Part shown: piece after piece, positions 30,137 to 40,936 of the stretch
How the letters are laid out: the number at the start of each line of letters is the position of its first letter
How positions within the stretch are numbered: position 1 is the stretch's first letter
Source of the DNA: Pyropia haitanensis
Taxonomy: Eukaryota > Rhodophyta > Bangiophyceae > Bangiales > Bangiaceae
Assembly (NCBI GenBank): GCA_008729055.1
Contig: SDUX01000001.1
Location: 3,263,206-3,327,205 of the forward strand
Reading direction: 5' to 3'
DNA length: 64,000 nucleotides
The notes under the pieces: model-generated
The model's input: the letters and a program-made list of their open reading frames with translations, nothing else
Told to the model about the DNA's origin: nothing
Databases searched by the model: none
Position numbers and translations under genes: made by a program

Positions 30137-31000
30137 TGTAAGGATATGCCCCTTAAATCCCCAAGACTGGAGCCTAGGGGATAAGGACTGGGGCCTCTCC
30201 TTCCCTGTCCTTCTCAGCCAACTCCTTCCAAGACGCATCAACTCCAAAGTAATCTGGGGCATGCCGCGGTGTCCGTCCGATAATCTACTACTAACGGACG
30301 GTCAGCACGGGAGCCGCGGATTGGCTAACCGACACTACCCTGACTCATCTGCCGACGGGTACAGTCTCCAACGGATCAACGGACTAACGGACCAAAAGAC
30401 GAGCCACATCTCTGACGCGTCAGCAAGCCGGAACAATCTCCCCGTGGACCAATGGGAGCGACAAGACTTGCTGACCCACGGGAGATATTCGACCCGAAGA
30501 CTGGCGTCTGCTTACACGCCTCTGAGGCTTTTCGGGTCGAATGGCGCGTGGGGCCAGCCGCGCGGCGCTACGAGCGCCGCACACCGTCCCCCCCCCCGTT
30601 TGGGGCTTTCTGGTGGGGCGCCTTGGGGCGCACACGCCCACCCTTGCTTTGTTCTGAGAGCCCATGCTTTGTTTTGAGAGCTTTGGTGCCGTCCACCGGC
30701 ACGACGGGCAATTGCATGCTTTGGGGCACCCTGGGTGCCCCCCTGGGGGTATATAATGCGTGAGTGTGGGCGCCACCGGGAGAGACCTCGGGGGAACAAC
30801 CACAGACAGAGACACAAAGACCTCCTGTACCTTCGACCCCCTCGACCCTCACCGACGTCACGCCCATCCTCTTCCCCACCCCCATCACCGTCATCCCACC
30901 CGTCACCTTCCCCGCGCCCGGCATCCTCATTGGCTTGCACGGGTTGCTGACACCGGCACCAGTACGTTGAGGGCTGCCCGTGTGTGGGTGGTGCCTCACA
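30137..31000 (+). repeat. 3' LTR
   Basis: It is 864 bp and, read against the 5' LTR, shows no difference that I could find, including the C9 homopolymer. It has the same TG..CA ends and TATATAA at 30750-30756. Confidence 0.97.
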
Positions 31001-31005
31001 GCGAC
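31001..31005. repeat. Target site duplication, right copy
   Basis: GCGAC follows the 3' LTR and matches 23624-23628. In the host gene it is part of codons ..CGC GTC GC.. on the minus strand. Confidence 0.95.
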
Positions 31006-31902
31006 GCGCGGCCGCGGCGCCCAGCGCGGCCGCACGTGCGCCGGCGGGGGCAGGCCGTCGCCGACGCCCGTGGCGCCCCGCGCGCCACTGACCAGGGTGG
31101 TGCCCGCGACGGGCGGCCACAAGTAGCCCGGCAGGTAGTGAGGGTGCTGCCGCCGCAGCAGCCGCCGGTGGCGGAGGAAGGGGAACACCGCGCCGAGGCG
31201 GCCGGGCAGGAGCGATGGGGGGGTCTCCGCCGCCTGCGCGGCGGTCGCAAAGACGACCCACTGGAGGCGCCCGACGACGGCGGCGGGCTCCGTCGCGTTG
31301 CCCACCCACGTGTGGGCCACCGCGTCAGCCGACGCGGCCGCGGCGGCGGCGGCGGTGGCGGCGGCGGCGGCGGCGGCGGCAGCGTCGCGGCCGTCCCCGG
31401 CGGCCGCCCCCCCCCCAACGGGCAAGGGCGTGCCAAACGTGGCCACGCAGTCCGCCTCGTACGCGGCCGGGTCGAGCCGCGCGAGCGCCCACACAAACGC
31501 CACGTCCAACGGCGGCAGCGGCGGCATGGCCGCGACGCCGCCCGCCTTTGGCCGCAGCGCCGCCCACGGGGCGGTCTCCTCCGCAGACAGCTGCCGCCCT
31601 TGCGCCACCGCCGCCGCCGCCGCCGTCCTCAGCGTCGACTCGGCGGCGGCAGTGGCGGCGACGAGCAGCGCGTCCGCCGCCGCCCGCGGCGCGCCGGTGA
31701 GGGTAATGACGCCCGTGGCGGCCAGGTGGGTGGCGTACATGGGGAGGAAGACGCGCTCGTAGCGGAGGAGGGCGGCGTCCAGGGCGGGGCCCGCCCACAG
31801 GGGCGTCGCCGTCGAGTCCACCCGGTGGAGGAGCGTGCGGAGGGCGGCCGCGGCGGCGGGGAGGCGCTCGGCCCACGCCGGGAGGGTCGCGTCCACCGTC
31901 AT

Positions 31903-34900
31903 GGTGGGGCGTCACCCGACGGCGCGCGGCAGGGACAGCGGCCGGTGGCAAGGCGATGCGTACACACCGAAGGGGGAAAGGCGAGAGGGTGTACCGACCG
32001 CAGTAAAACGGCAACGGGGTAGTAGGGCGGTGCGTCAAGGGGGGCGGTCGGCAGCCGCGGGCCTGGCCGCGGGGCGGCGACCTCCCAACGGCGGCGGCAC
32101 TAAAAAAAACGCCCCCCCCCCCCGCGTCAAACGGGCCCGCAACGCGCCCGCCGCCACACGGCCCGCCCCCCGTGTCTGGGACAGCAGCACCCGCGCACAG
32201 GCGAGCGGGCCGTGGGGGCGGGCGGCGGCAGGCTCGGCGGCCGGGCAAAGACGGCGGGACGGCGCGAGGATGGCGGCGGACGCGCGGCGGGGCGCGGCGA
32301 GCGGAGCAACGGTGGACGCCAGGGAGAAAAGGGCGCGGGAGGTGGGGGTGCTCGACAGCCCTCTGCGGCCGGCGGCGTGCTCTGCGGCACCCCCCCCCCT
32401 GCGCCCTGCGTTGCCCCCTCTCGCCAGCCAGAGCCGCGGGACCCGGGCGGAATATGAGGGCCACACCGCGACCGTGCCGTGCCGTGCATGCGTGGACCTT
32501 CCTCGTCACGGGGGCCGCCGCGTCGATCTGGGCGTGGATATCTGCCCAGCCACTGGACTGGGCCAGTGGAAGCGGGCAGGCCCGCCTCGACTGACACTGG
32601 TGTGCCTCGAATTGTATTCTTCCTGTAACCGGCCTTTGTAATTTATTGTCGGCTGGCCGCGTGGGCGGCGAGCGGCCCAGCCGCTGGGCGGGCTCCCCGC
32701 GGCGCGGCGCCTTGCGGCGCTGCCACCGCGGCGGGCACCCGCCACCGCGTCGGCCGCGTCCCGCGCACCGTTGGCCGTGGCTGGCGGGCGGGGGCGACGC
32801 ACCTGCTTCCCCCCTCCCCCGACTGCCACGTCTGCTTGTCGCAGCGGCCGCGCCATCACGGCTGCTGCTCTTGCCTCTCCTTGGCGCTACTGTCGGCGGC
32901 AATGGCGGCGGCGGCGGCAGGGGGGGCGCGCGGTGCGACGCGCGCCTCCTCCTCCGAATTTGCCGCCAGCTCCCACTTGCCGCCGCAGCAGCGGCGCCCC
33001 CCCCGTCTCTCTTCCTGCGTTCGCGCCTGGCGCCTGGCCCCGCGTGGGGGCACCGGCACGGGGGGGCGGCTTGGCCCCCGTCGTCGTTCAAGAGCGACGC
33101 GGGGCAGGCCACCGCCGGCCCGACTTGGCCGGCAGCGTCCTTTCTCCTCGCGCTGCCCACCCGCCCAAGCCCTTTCTCGAGGCCGCAGCACCCCGAGGGG
33201 TCATAGCGCCCATGTACTTCCTCGCACAAGACGGACAGGACCTGCCGCCGCACGCGTCGCTACATTTTTAGGTGGCCTCCGCTGCCTCTACGCTGGCGGA
33301 CCTGGAACAGGGGGCAGCCAACGCCCACGCCGCTTCCGGCTCCTCAACGCGCGGCGGTATCGCGGCGACGGACGGTCCTTCTTTTTCGCGTCTTGCTGCC
33401 TGTACCTTTACTTCTCTGCTTCTTTCCTGTAGGGCCGCCCCGCCGAGCGGGGCAGTCAGCTAGCGGCCATGGGGGCGCTAGCCTAGCCTACTCACGGAAC
33501 ACATAAAAGTCACGTTACTGGCGCCTCTTCCCCCTCGGCTACCTGGTTAACGCGACGTCAACGGCAGCATCGGGGCGATGTACCGTACAGTACGGTACGC
33601 ACAGCACACCCTGCGTCAAGATCGGGCGCAGATCCCACCCGATGGGCAAGTATTGTACATAACAGAGACGCAAGCACGACGCCGCATGTAGCCATTGACA
33701 GTGTGTTTATTCGTTTGGGTTGCGGCCAAGATAAACAAACGATAAAATACAATGGTACACACCCCGCACATGTCCAGCATGAGCGGGGCCGAGTGGCCCA
33801 CGAAAGACGACAAGATGTGCGTCAGCGGCACGGGCGCAGGGAGGATGGTGGGAGGCGCGAAAGACGACGGACGTGCCGGCCCGGCGGGAGGGAGAACGGA
33901 GGAGCGGCGGGGTCGTAGATAAGGGGCTCGGCGCACAGCCGCCGCCGCCCTGCGGCTCGGCTCGCAGCCGCCGCCGCCCGACACAGCCCGCCTCTCCTCG
34001 GCAGCCCTCTCCTGCCGGTTGGGCAGTCGTGTCAGTCGGCGCCTCTCCCACTCATGAGGAGTACCTCGCTCGCCGCAACGACCCAGTCAATCGATCGGAG
34101 TTACCCGGTGAAGAGACGACAAATAACGAAGCAGTACAGGTGACATCCAAAACGTCCGCGCGTCCGCAACGCCGACCCGTTGCTGCCGTGGCGACGCACT
34201 CACCCAGTATCCGCCGTCTCCCCATCCCGCCTCCCCCCTCCCTGCCCCTCTCCATTCCCTTGCCGTCTCCCCCCCACACCCCCGGCTGTCGTGGGCGCGA
34301 CCGCCGGGCGCAGCAGCCATCCACCAGCGCGCGGCATCGCCCGCCCACTCTGCCCTCTCCCCGCTCTCCTCCCCCGACGAAACACAGTCCCGCGGACGTG
34401 GACACCGGGGACCTCTGCCTCCCCCCCCACCCCACCCGCCACCCCCATCCCGCCACTCCCCCCCCCCACTGCAAAAAAAATTGGGCCGCGGTAAACCATG
34501 GAGCGTCTGCGCAGCACGGACACAGCCGCGAACCCGCGCCGGCACCGCCGGTAGCAGGGGCGGGCGCGCGTCACGGGCGGCGGTGAGACACGACGGCGAC
34601 TGGCGGCGGCGGCGCGCCGCCCCCCTCCCCTGCTTTTCCAGCGGTGCCGCCGGCGTCGTCGGCGTCGTCGTCTTTGGCCGCGGCAGTAGACTGGTCGTGT
34701 CGCTGGCTCGACCGCGATGGTTATGGGGCTGCTGCCGGGGAGGTGACGGCTGGCGTCGTCTCTGCCTGGCATGGGAGGCGGCCAGCCGTGCCAACGTTGC
34801 CCGCACGGTCACCGAGTGATTCACAACCGCAACTTCGCCGCGCGCAGAGGCCTACGCTAGGCGCTTTCCTCCTGTGGGCGCACCACCCCCCCCCCCCTCG

Positions 34901-34951
34901 TTCCCCCCCTCCCCTCGCCGTTCTATGGTCTGGCCCCGCTCCTCACGGGTG
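31903..34951. other. Intergenic, no supported gene
   Basis: This holds the promoter side of the split GRDP-like gene and 3 kb of GC-rich DNA. A short GC hairpin (GCCCCGCCGAGCGGGGC) lies near 33438. A minus-strand frame at 33616-33984 has a hydrophobic stretch (LTHILSSFVGHSAPLMLDM) but nothing I recognise. Other frames are Arg/Pro/Gly-rich and probably non-coding. Confidence 0.4.
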
Positions 34952-37900
34952 TCACCTCCCCCCCCCCAACTCCCCCTGCTGGCGCGCCACTCGGCACGTC
35001 GTCGGGTTGGCCCGCCCCACGTCCCGCTCCGCCCACGACGCGCGCCACGGCGTCGGCAGGCACTCAGCTGCCGCGTCGAGGCAGTAGTCGCTGCCCGGCG
35101 TGCACGGCTTGCCCGTCGCGCGGCCGCGCGCGCAGAGGCCGGGCGCGGTCATGGACGGCGGCGCCGCCGCCGCCGCCGCTGCCGCGGACACCGCGGTCAC
35201 CCCACCCCGCCGCGACCGGCACGTGACGGGCGGGCCGCGTCCGTCACGCCCGTCGTCGCCCGCCTCGGACGCGTAGTCCGCATCGGTGGCGCAGGGGCCC
35301 CACGCGGGCTCTGCGGGCGGCCCCCACGAGCGCACCCGCCGGCGGCGGCACCGCCCCGCGGTGCAGTCGAGCCCCTCGGCGCACACGCGGTGCGCGGCGG
35401 GCGCGCACGCGTCGGCGGGCGTGCCGGCCACCGCCGTCACGCCGGTGCCGGTCTCGCCCAAGCCCACCTCCCCACCCCAGCCGCCAACGCAGTAGGTGCC
35501 GTCGCCGAGACAGTCGCGGCTGTCGGCGCAGCGGCCGCCCGGCGGCGTCGCGGCGGCGCACGCGCCGGCGGCGGGCGGCACCACCACGCACGCGCCGTCG
35601 ACGCAGCCGAGGCCACGCGCCGCGTCGCACGCGGTGGGCGTGTCCCCCGCGCCGACGGTGGTCCAGCCGCCACACGTGGCGCCGCGGCGGCGCGCCACCG
35701 CCACGCAGTTGCCCGGGACGCGGGCGCCGTCGGCGGTGTGCGCCTACGCGCACGTGCTGCCGTCGCCGCCACACGCGGCGCCGTTGCCCAAGCACTCGTC
35801 GCCCACGACGGCGCGGTCGGCCGCCGCGCCCGTCGGCTCGACGCCCACGCCGCTGACGCACAGCAGCGGCGCGACGCCCGGCGTGACCGCCGCGCCCGCG
35901 GCGGTACCCGTCGGGCACCCGCCCGCGGCTCCTTCGTACCGCTCGGCCACCGCGTCAAACCCGACGCACGGCGAGCCGACGCCAAACGCCGCCGCGCAGA
36001 CGCCGTCCGCGACGGGCACGCCGGCGGGCCCGACGCCCGGCGGCTCCCACGGCGCCCCCGCGGGCGGCGGCACGCCCGGCGGCCGCGGCACGCACGCGGC
36101 CACTCCCGTCGGCCCGTCGACGCCGTCCCCACACTGGCGGTTGACGCGGCTGAGGACGCACGCGTCGCCGGACCGCGGCGGGCGGCACACCCCCACCCCA
36201 GACGGGCACACGCCCGTCGTGTCGCACTGCTCCCCGGTCCGGCCGTCGGCGCAGGTGCGGGCGCGGTCGCACACGTCGCCAAACGCGCTGCACGTGTCCG
36301 CCTCGGCCACGCACCGGCCCGATGGGGTGGTGCCGTCGGGCAGCGGGTCGAGCACGCGGCCCGCCTCGGTACACGTCAGGCCCGCGTCACACGGGGACGC
36401 GTCGGCGCCCGCCGTCGGGGCGCACAAGCCCCCGCGGGAGCCGACCGCGGGCCGCGGCGGGCGGGCGGCGGCGACGGCGGCGGCAGCCGCCGCCGGGTCC
36501 GCGGCCGCCGCGGGCGACGGCCGCCACAACACCGGCAGCCGGGCGTGCGGCCGCGTCGGTCGCGGCGCCGACGGCGGCCGCGGCGGCGCACACCGGCCGA
36601 CCACCCCCCGCCAGTGCGGGTCGACCGCCCACTGGCAGCGCGTGCCGTCGGCGCAGCGGGCGCCCTCCCGCACGCACTCATCCCCCGCCACCGCGGCCGC
36701 GGCGGCCGCCGATGACGCGTCGACGCAGCCGCCACCGACGCACACCTCCGCCACCCCGTCCGCGACGGTGGTCAGCGTCGGGCACCCGTACCCGCAGACG
36801 GGGAACGGCACGCCCGGCGCCGCCGGCTGTGGCCTGCACGGCGTGCGGCCGTCCGCGGCGGGCGCGACGCACGCCCACGACCCGTCGGGGGTGCCGTCGG
36901 CGCCCGCCGACGGCATGCACCGCAGGCCGGCGCCACACCCGTGCGCCGCGGCGGACCACCCGCGCGCGGTGCCGCGCTCGCACCGGTCGCCCGCGGCACG
37001 CCGGCGGCAGACGCCGCGGCCCGACGGGCACGCCCCAGACGCCGTGCACTGCACGCCCGCCGCGGCGTCGGCGCACACCTCGGGGCCCGCGCCGGGGCCC
37101 GCCCACCGGTCCGCCGCGCCGCAGGCGTCGCCCTACGTGCCGCAGGTGTAGCCAGCCGCGACGCAGCGGCCGCCGGTGGTTGCCGAGCGCGCCTCGTCCC
37201 AGCGCTCAAAGGCGCAGAGCAGGCCGCCGTTGCAGCGCGGGGTGAGTTGGGGCCACTCGCGGCCGCGGCAGACGCCCCAGCGGGTGCCCGGCGCGGGGAG
37301 AGCGTTGGCGACGGGGGTGTCTGCTGCCGCCGCCGCCGACGGCTCTGCCTCGGCTGCTGCCGACGTGGGCGGCGCGGGGGTGGCCGCCGTAACGGCCGCC
37401 GCGCCAGCCGCCACGGCCGGTGGCGCCGGCACCCGCATCGGCACCGTCGCCGCCGCGGCGGCGGCGACCGCCGCGGCCGGCAGCCGCGGCCCGGCCGGCG
37501 CCGCCACGCCCGTCGCCACACACGCCCACCTCGGTCACCACCCCCCCCGTGACGGTCGCCGACGCCCACGTCGCCGCCTCCTAGGCCGACAGCGGCGGCA
37601 TGCGGAGGGCGTCCGCGGCGGCGGCGGCCGCCGACGGGCGGTCGACCCCGCCGGCGGCGCACGCACCGCAGCGCCGCCGACGGCCCACGCCCCGACAAGC
37701 GCGCCTCGTCCCGAATCGCCGGCAGCCGGCACCGGCCGCCCGCGGCGGGGCGGCGGCAGACGCCCCTGCCCGACGGGCACTCGCCGCTCGCCGCGCACGG
37801 CCGGCCCGTCGGCGCGTCGGCACACACGTCGGGGAGGGCGCCGCGCGGAGCGCCCGACGCCGCGGCGTGCGGCTCGCAGACGCTGCCGTACGCGCCGCAC

Positions 37901-38334
37901 GCGCCGGGGCCCGCCACGCACCGCGGGATGTAGTAGTCGAGGGCGGGGAGGACGCGGCGGAAGCCGCACGTGAGGGTGCCGTCGCAGGGGGGGGGTGGTG
38001 CCGTTGGGGGGGCGGCACTCGCCCCAGACAGAGCCGGACGTGCGGGGGGGGTGGGGGGAGCTAGGAGGGGCTGGCGCCGCGGCCGACGCGTCCGCGGTAG
38101 TGGACGCCGACTCGTGGGGCGGCCGGCTCGGCCGGCTCTGCTTCCGACGGCGCGGCAGACTCGTAGGCCGACGGCTTGGCCGACTCTTCTTCCGACGACT
38201 CGGCCGACTCGTCCGGCAACGGCTCGGCCGACGTGATGGCGGCGCCGTCCAGCCATTCGCCGTCAGGCGCCAGTGCCCACCCGTCGGCAAGCGGCGTCCC
38301 ACCCACCGCGCCCGTCAGCGTGTCGTCCAGCCCG

Positions 38335-38369
<35 letters not shown>

Positions 38370-38492
38370 TGCGGCCGCGCCGGCGGCGGCGGCGGCAGCC
38401 ACCCCCACCGCCACCACGCCCGCCGCCGCCGCCGCCGCGGCGGCGGCCACCCGCCACCTCAGCAGCCGCGGCGGGCCGCCGCGGCGACGCAT
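34952..38492 (-). CDS. Large modular cysteine-rich secreted or membrane protein, interrupted by TAG codons
   Basis: Start ATG 38490-38492 gives MRRRGGPPRLLRWRV then a long Ala/Val hydrophobic run, a signal peptide or signal anchor, followed by an acidic Ser/Glu linker. The rest is repeated modules of about 150-220 residues. Each has W/G-G-x-C..C-x3-L-x-C, a CG-x-x-G-x-x-C block and a signature G-x-x-C-x-x-[ST]-G-x-CPSG-[RV]-GVCR..C (three copies: GECPSGRGVCRRP, GACPSGRGVCRRR, GVCPSGVGVCRPP). Frame changes occur at G-runs near 38046-38061 and 37987-37995. From 37519 to the TGA at 34952-34954 one frame stays coding but contains TAG at 37133-37135 and 35744-35746; a third possible TAG is at 37581-37583 in another frame. 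Cys spacing continues on both sides. Dickkopf- or cell-wall-type function is possible, but I do not recognise the family. It may be a pseudogene. Confidence 0.6.
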
Positions 38493-40936
38493 GGCCTTGA
38501 CGGCACCGGCGGCGACGGCGGCGGCAGCGGCTCGGCGCGGCTGCCCGGCCGCCGGTCGCGCCAGCCACGCCAACGACGGCGCGGCACCGCGACGGCAGCG
38601 GCGGCAGCGCGGGGGAGGACGGCGTCTGCGGCGGCGGCGGTGCTGCACCCCCCGGTATGTTTCCGCCAGTGGAGTCTTCGGGTCGACGCGCGCCGGCTGC
38701 TATGCATGCGGCCGCCCTTCCCCCCCCCCCCCCGCCGCCGCCGCGGGGACGCCCCAGTGCGGGCCACCCTTCCCCGCCCCCCCCCCCCCCTCCCTCCCCC
38801 CCCCCCTCGCCGCCCATCGACCACCCCCACCCCCTCCCCTCCACGCCAGCCCAGCGTGACCGCGCACGGCGCGGGTGGCGGGCGACGCGCCCGGCCGCGG
38901 CCGCCGCCGGCGTGCGACTGCCGCACGGGCGGCGGTCAGCGCGGTTGACGGCGCTGCCGCGGTGGGCCGCGGCGGCCGCCAGTCGGCAGCCCGCCTACGG
39001 CGGCCGCGCAGGCGGCGGCCGCCGCGCCATGGACGGGCGGGGGCGCGCCGCGGTGACGAGGTGGGAGAGGGAAGCTGAGCGGGGGGGGGCGCCTTGCCCG
39101 TGCGCCCGCCATGCCTGCCGCTCTGGTGCACGCGCCGCTGGCACGCGGCGGTCGAGCGGGGTGGCGTGCCGTCCCAGAGGAGGTGGACGGTGCCCCGGCG
39201 ACTCGAGACGCTCCGTGTGGCGTGCAGGTACACGAGCGACGGTGCATTCGCTACACCGCCCGTTCCAGGATGACCTAAGTATGCGAGCGACAATGGTGTA
39301 AGTCGTTCAGTTGCAGCGAACTCCACAAAAAACTGTCAAGGACTGGTTCACGTACGTCATGATGAGGAGTCGGGGTCGGGCAAGGTCACGGTATCGTTCG
39401 GCAACCTCGTCTTCATCTCGTCCGGCCTACCAACGTTTGCCGCGGACCGTGGGTCACCCGCCTACGGGCGCCTTGCCCGCGCCGCTGTGCACTCTTCCTC
39501 GGCCTCCAGCGTGCTCGATGACCACCCCTCCTGCTTTTTATCTAGGGCGGGACCTGTCGCACCGATTCCTCCCTCGTGGCCTGTTTGTGATGGGCTGTGG
39601 GGGCGGCGGGAGGTGCGTGGCGGGGGCGCCACGCCCGCCCGCCGCCGCCCCGTGCACTTGATGATGAGACGCCCACCGCCGTGCCGCCGCGGGCGGCCAC
39701 CGCGGCGGCGACCGCGACCCCGCCGGCTGCGGCGCCGCACGTGGGCGCACCGCAACGGCGGGGTGGCCTCCCCACCCCCCACCCGCCCGCCGCCGCACCC
39801 CCGCCGCTGTGCATTCTGCCATGTTGCCGCGCGTTCCCCGTTGCTCTTCCTTGCCCGCCCCCCCCCCACCCGCCCGTCGCCGCGTGTTTGGCGCTGCAAG
39901 GCCGACGCTGCGCCCGTCGACGCGCGCCGCCCTCTGCGGGCGTGCGCGCCACGTCGGCGGCGGGGCGGGGCGGCGGGCGGGGCGGCCGCCGCCAACGCAC
40001 CGGCACGGGCACGCGCCCCGGGGGGGGGTGACCGCCACGCACGCCACGCGGGTGTGCCTGGGCATCACGGCCGGCGGGCACGGCCGGTCTTGCCCGAGCG
40101 GCCGTTTCGTGGCTGCCTGGCAGTCGGACGAAAGCGGGGGTGGGGGGGGGGGGCGGGGGGGGGGGAGGCGCGCGGGTGGGTGTTGAGGAAGGGAGCGGGG
40201 TTGATGGTGGCTGCTGGGAGGCGGGGTGGACTGGGGTTGGGCGCCGCTGGCGATGGATGGCCACTTGAGCTTTTGTTGCTGCGCGAGCGTGCCTGGCGGT
40301 AGCGGTTGTGGTGCGCGCGGCGGGCGCGCACGGGGAGGGTGCTGGGGGGGGGGAGGGGGCTCGGTGCACCCTGGACGCGGCGCACGTAGAGCAGCGGCGG
40401 CTGCTGCGGCGCGCCGGCCGTGGGCGCACGCTATGGAGGCGCGCCCGTCGGCGCTGCTGCGGCTGGTGCACCCGCCCGGCCCCGCGGCGCTGGGGGGCGC
40501 TCGGCGGGGTGGGTGGTTGCCCCACGGCTGGGGGGAGGGCGCGGCGGGTGCCGCGGCAATGGCGGCGAGGGGCAAGGTTGGGGGGGGCGCGGGGGTTTAT
40601 GAGGTCGCCCGTGCCGGCCGGACCGGTGGGCGCGGGCGGGGCAGGCGACAGCGGTGAGCCGCCCCCAGCCGTCTTCTCTGCCGCTGTTGTATCCTCTTGG
40701 ACTGGGTGGGGCTGGCCATCCGTGCCGTCGGGGCGGTGCTGCTTTGTGGCGCTTCCTGGTTGTTGGTGTTGCGGGTCGTCCGGCACATCCCTCCCCTGCT
40801 CGGGCGTCTCTTTCCGCTGTTCCTTCCCGTGAACGGGGCTGGCCACCCAGTCGGCCGGTGACTGTGCAGCGCAACGGTTCCTGGCTGGTGGTTTCTGCGA
40901 GTCGTCCGCAGCGGCCTCCCCCCCTCCGTGACGACG
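38493..40936. other. Intergenic, no supported gene
   Basis: Head-to-head region between the Cys-rich gene (minus) and the LPMO-like gene (plus). It contains C-homopolymers (about 38720-38810) and CCG-rich sequence. A short plus frame ending near 40657 (ARPSALLRLVHPPGPAALGG) looks slightly less biased but has no recognisable motif. Confidence 0.4.

Larger units (their letters stand above)
23629..31000 (+). mobile_element. Complete Ty3/gypsy chromovirus-type LTR retrotransposon (7372 bp)
   Basis: The order is 5' LTR, PBS, accessory zinc-finger frame, gag, pol (PR-RT-RH-INT-chromodomain), PPT, 3' LTR. The LTRs are 864 bp each and I found no difference reading them side by side. Target duplications flank the element, and both main frames are uninterrupted. 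GC content and codon choice of gag-pol are clearly lower in GC than host genes. It lies antisense to the host gene it splits. Everything needed for autonomous copying appears present, and the matching LTRs mean a recent insertion. No envelope-like frame is seen. Confidence 0.97.
23068..31902 (-). pseudogene. GRDP/DUF1399-like host gene split by a retrotransposon
   Basis: The N-terminal part (ATG 31900-31902 to 31001) and C-terminal part (23628 to TAA 23068-23070) flank the element at 23629-31000. Dropping the element and one GCGAC copy gives one continuous frame of 485 residues across the junction (..RPRVA|ALRAAA..). N-terminal half: LLHRVDSTATPLWAGPALDA, LLRYERVFLPMY and PPLDVAFVWALARLDPAAYEADC. 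C-terminal half: FLVPTTDMDLVWHAHLMATAAY, TTALLGRVYAHVADDD, LDSGRAATAALWAAVYPGHPYE. Both halves are the paired W-x-H/LDV-x-x-VW blocks of GRDP proteins; the first block here has VWALAR instead of WHxH. In the present state translation from the N-terminal ATG runs into the 3' LTR. The final residues and stop lie within transposase-like sequence, so the original 3' end may also be lost. Confidence 0.9.

Noticed and set aside
34952..38492. TAG reassigned to an amino acid in this genome
   Set aside because: The helicase, Csm1-like and LPMO-like genes all end at TAG at the expected protein ends.
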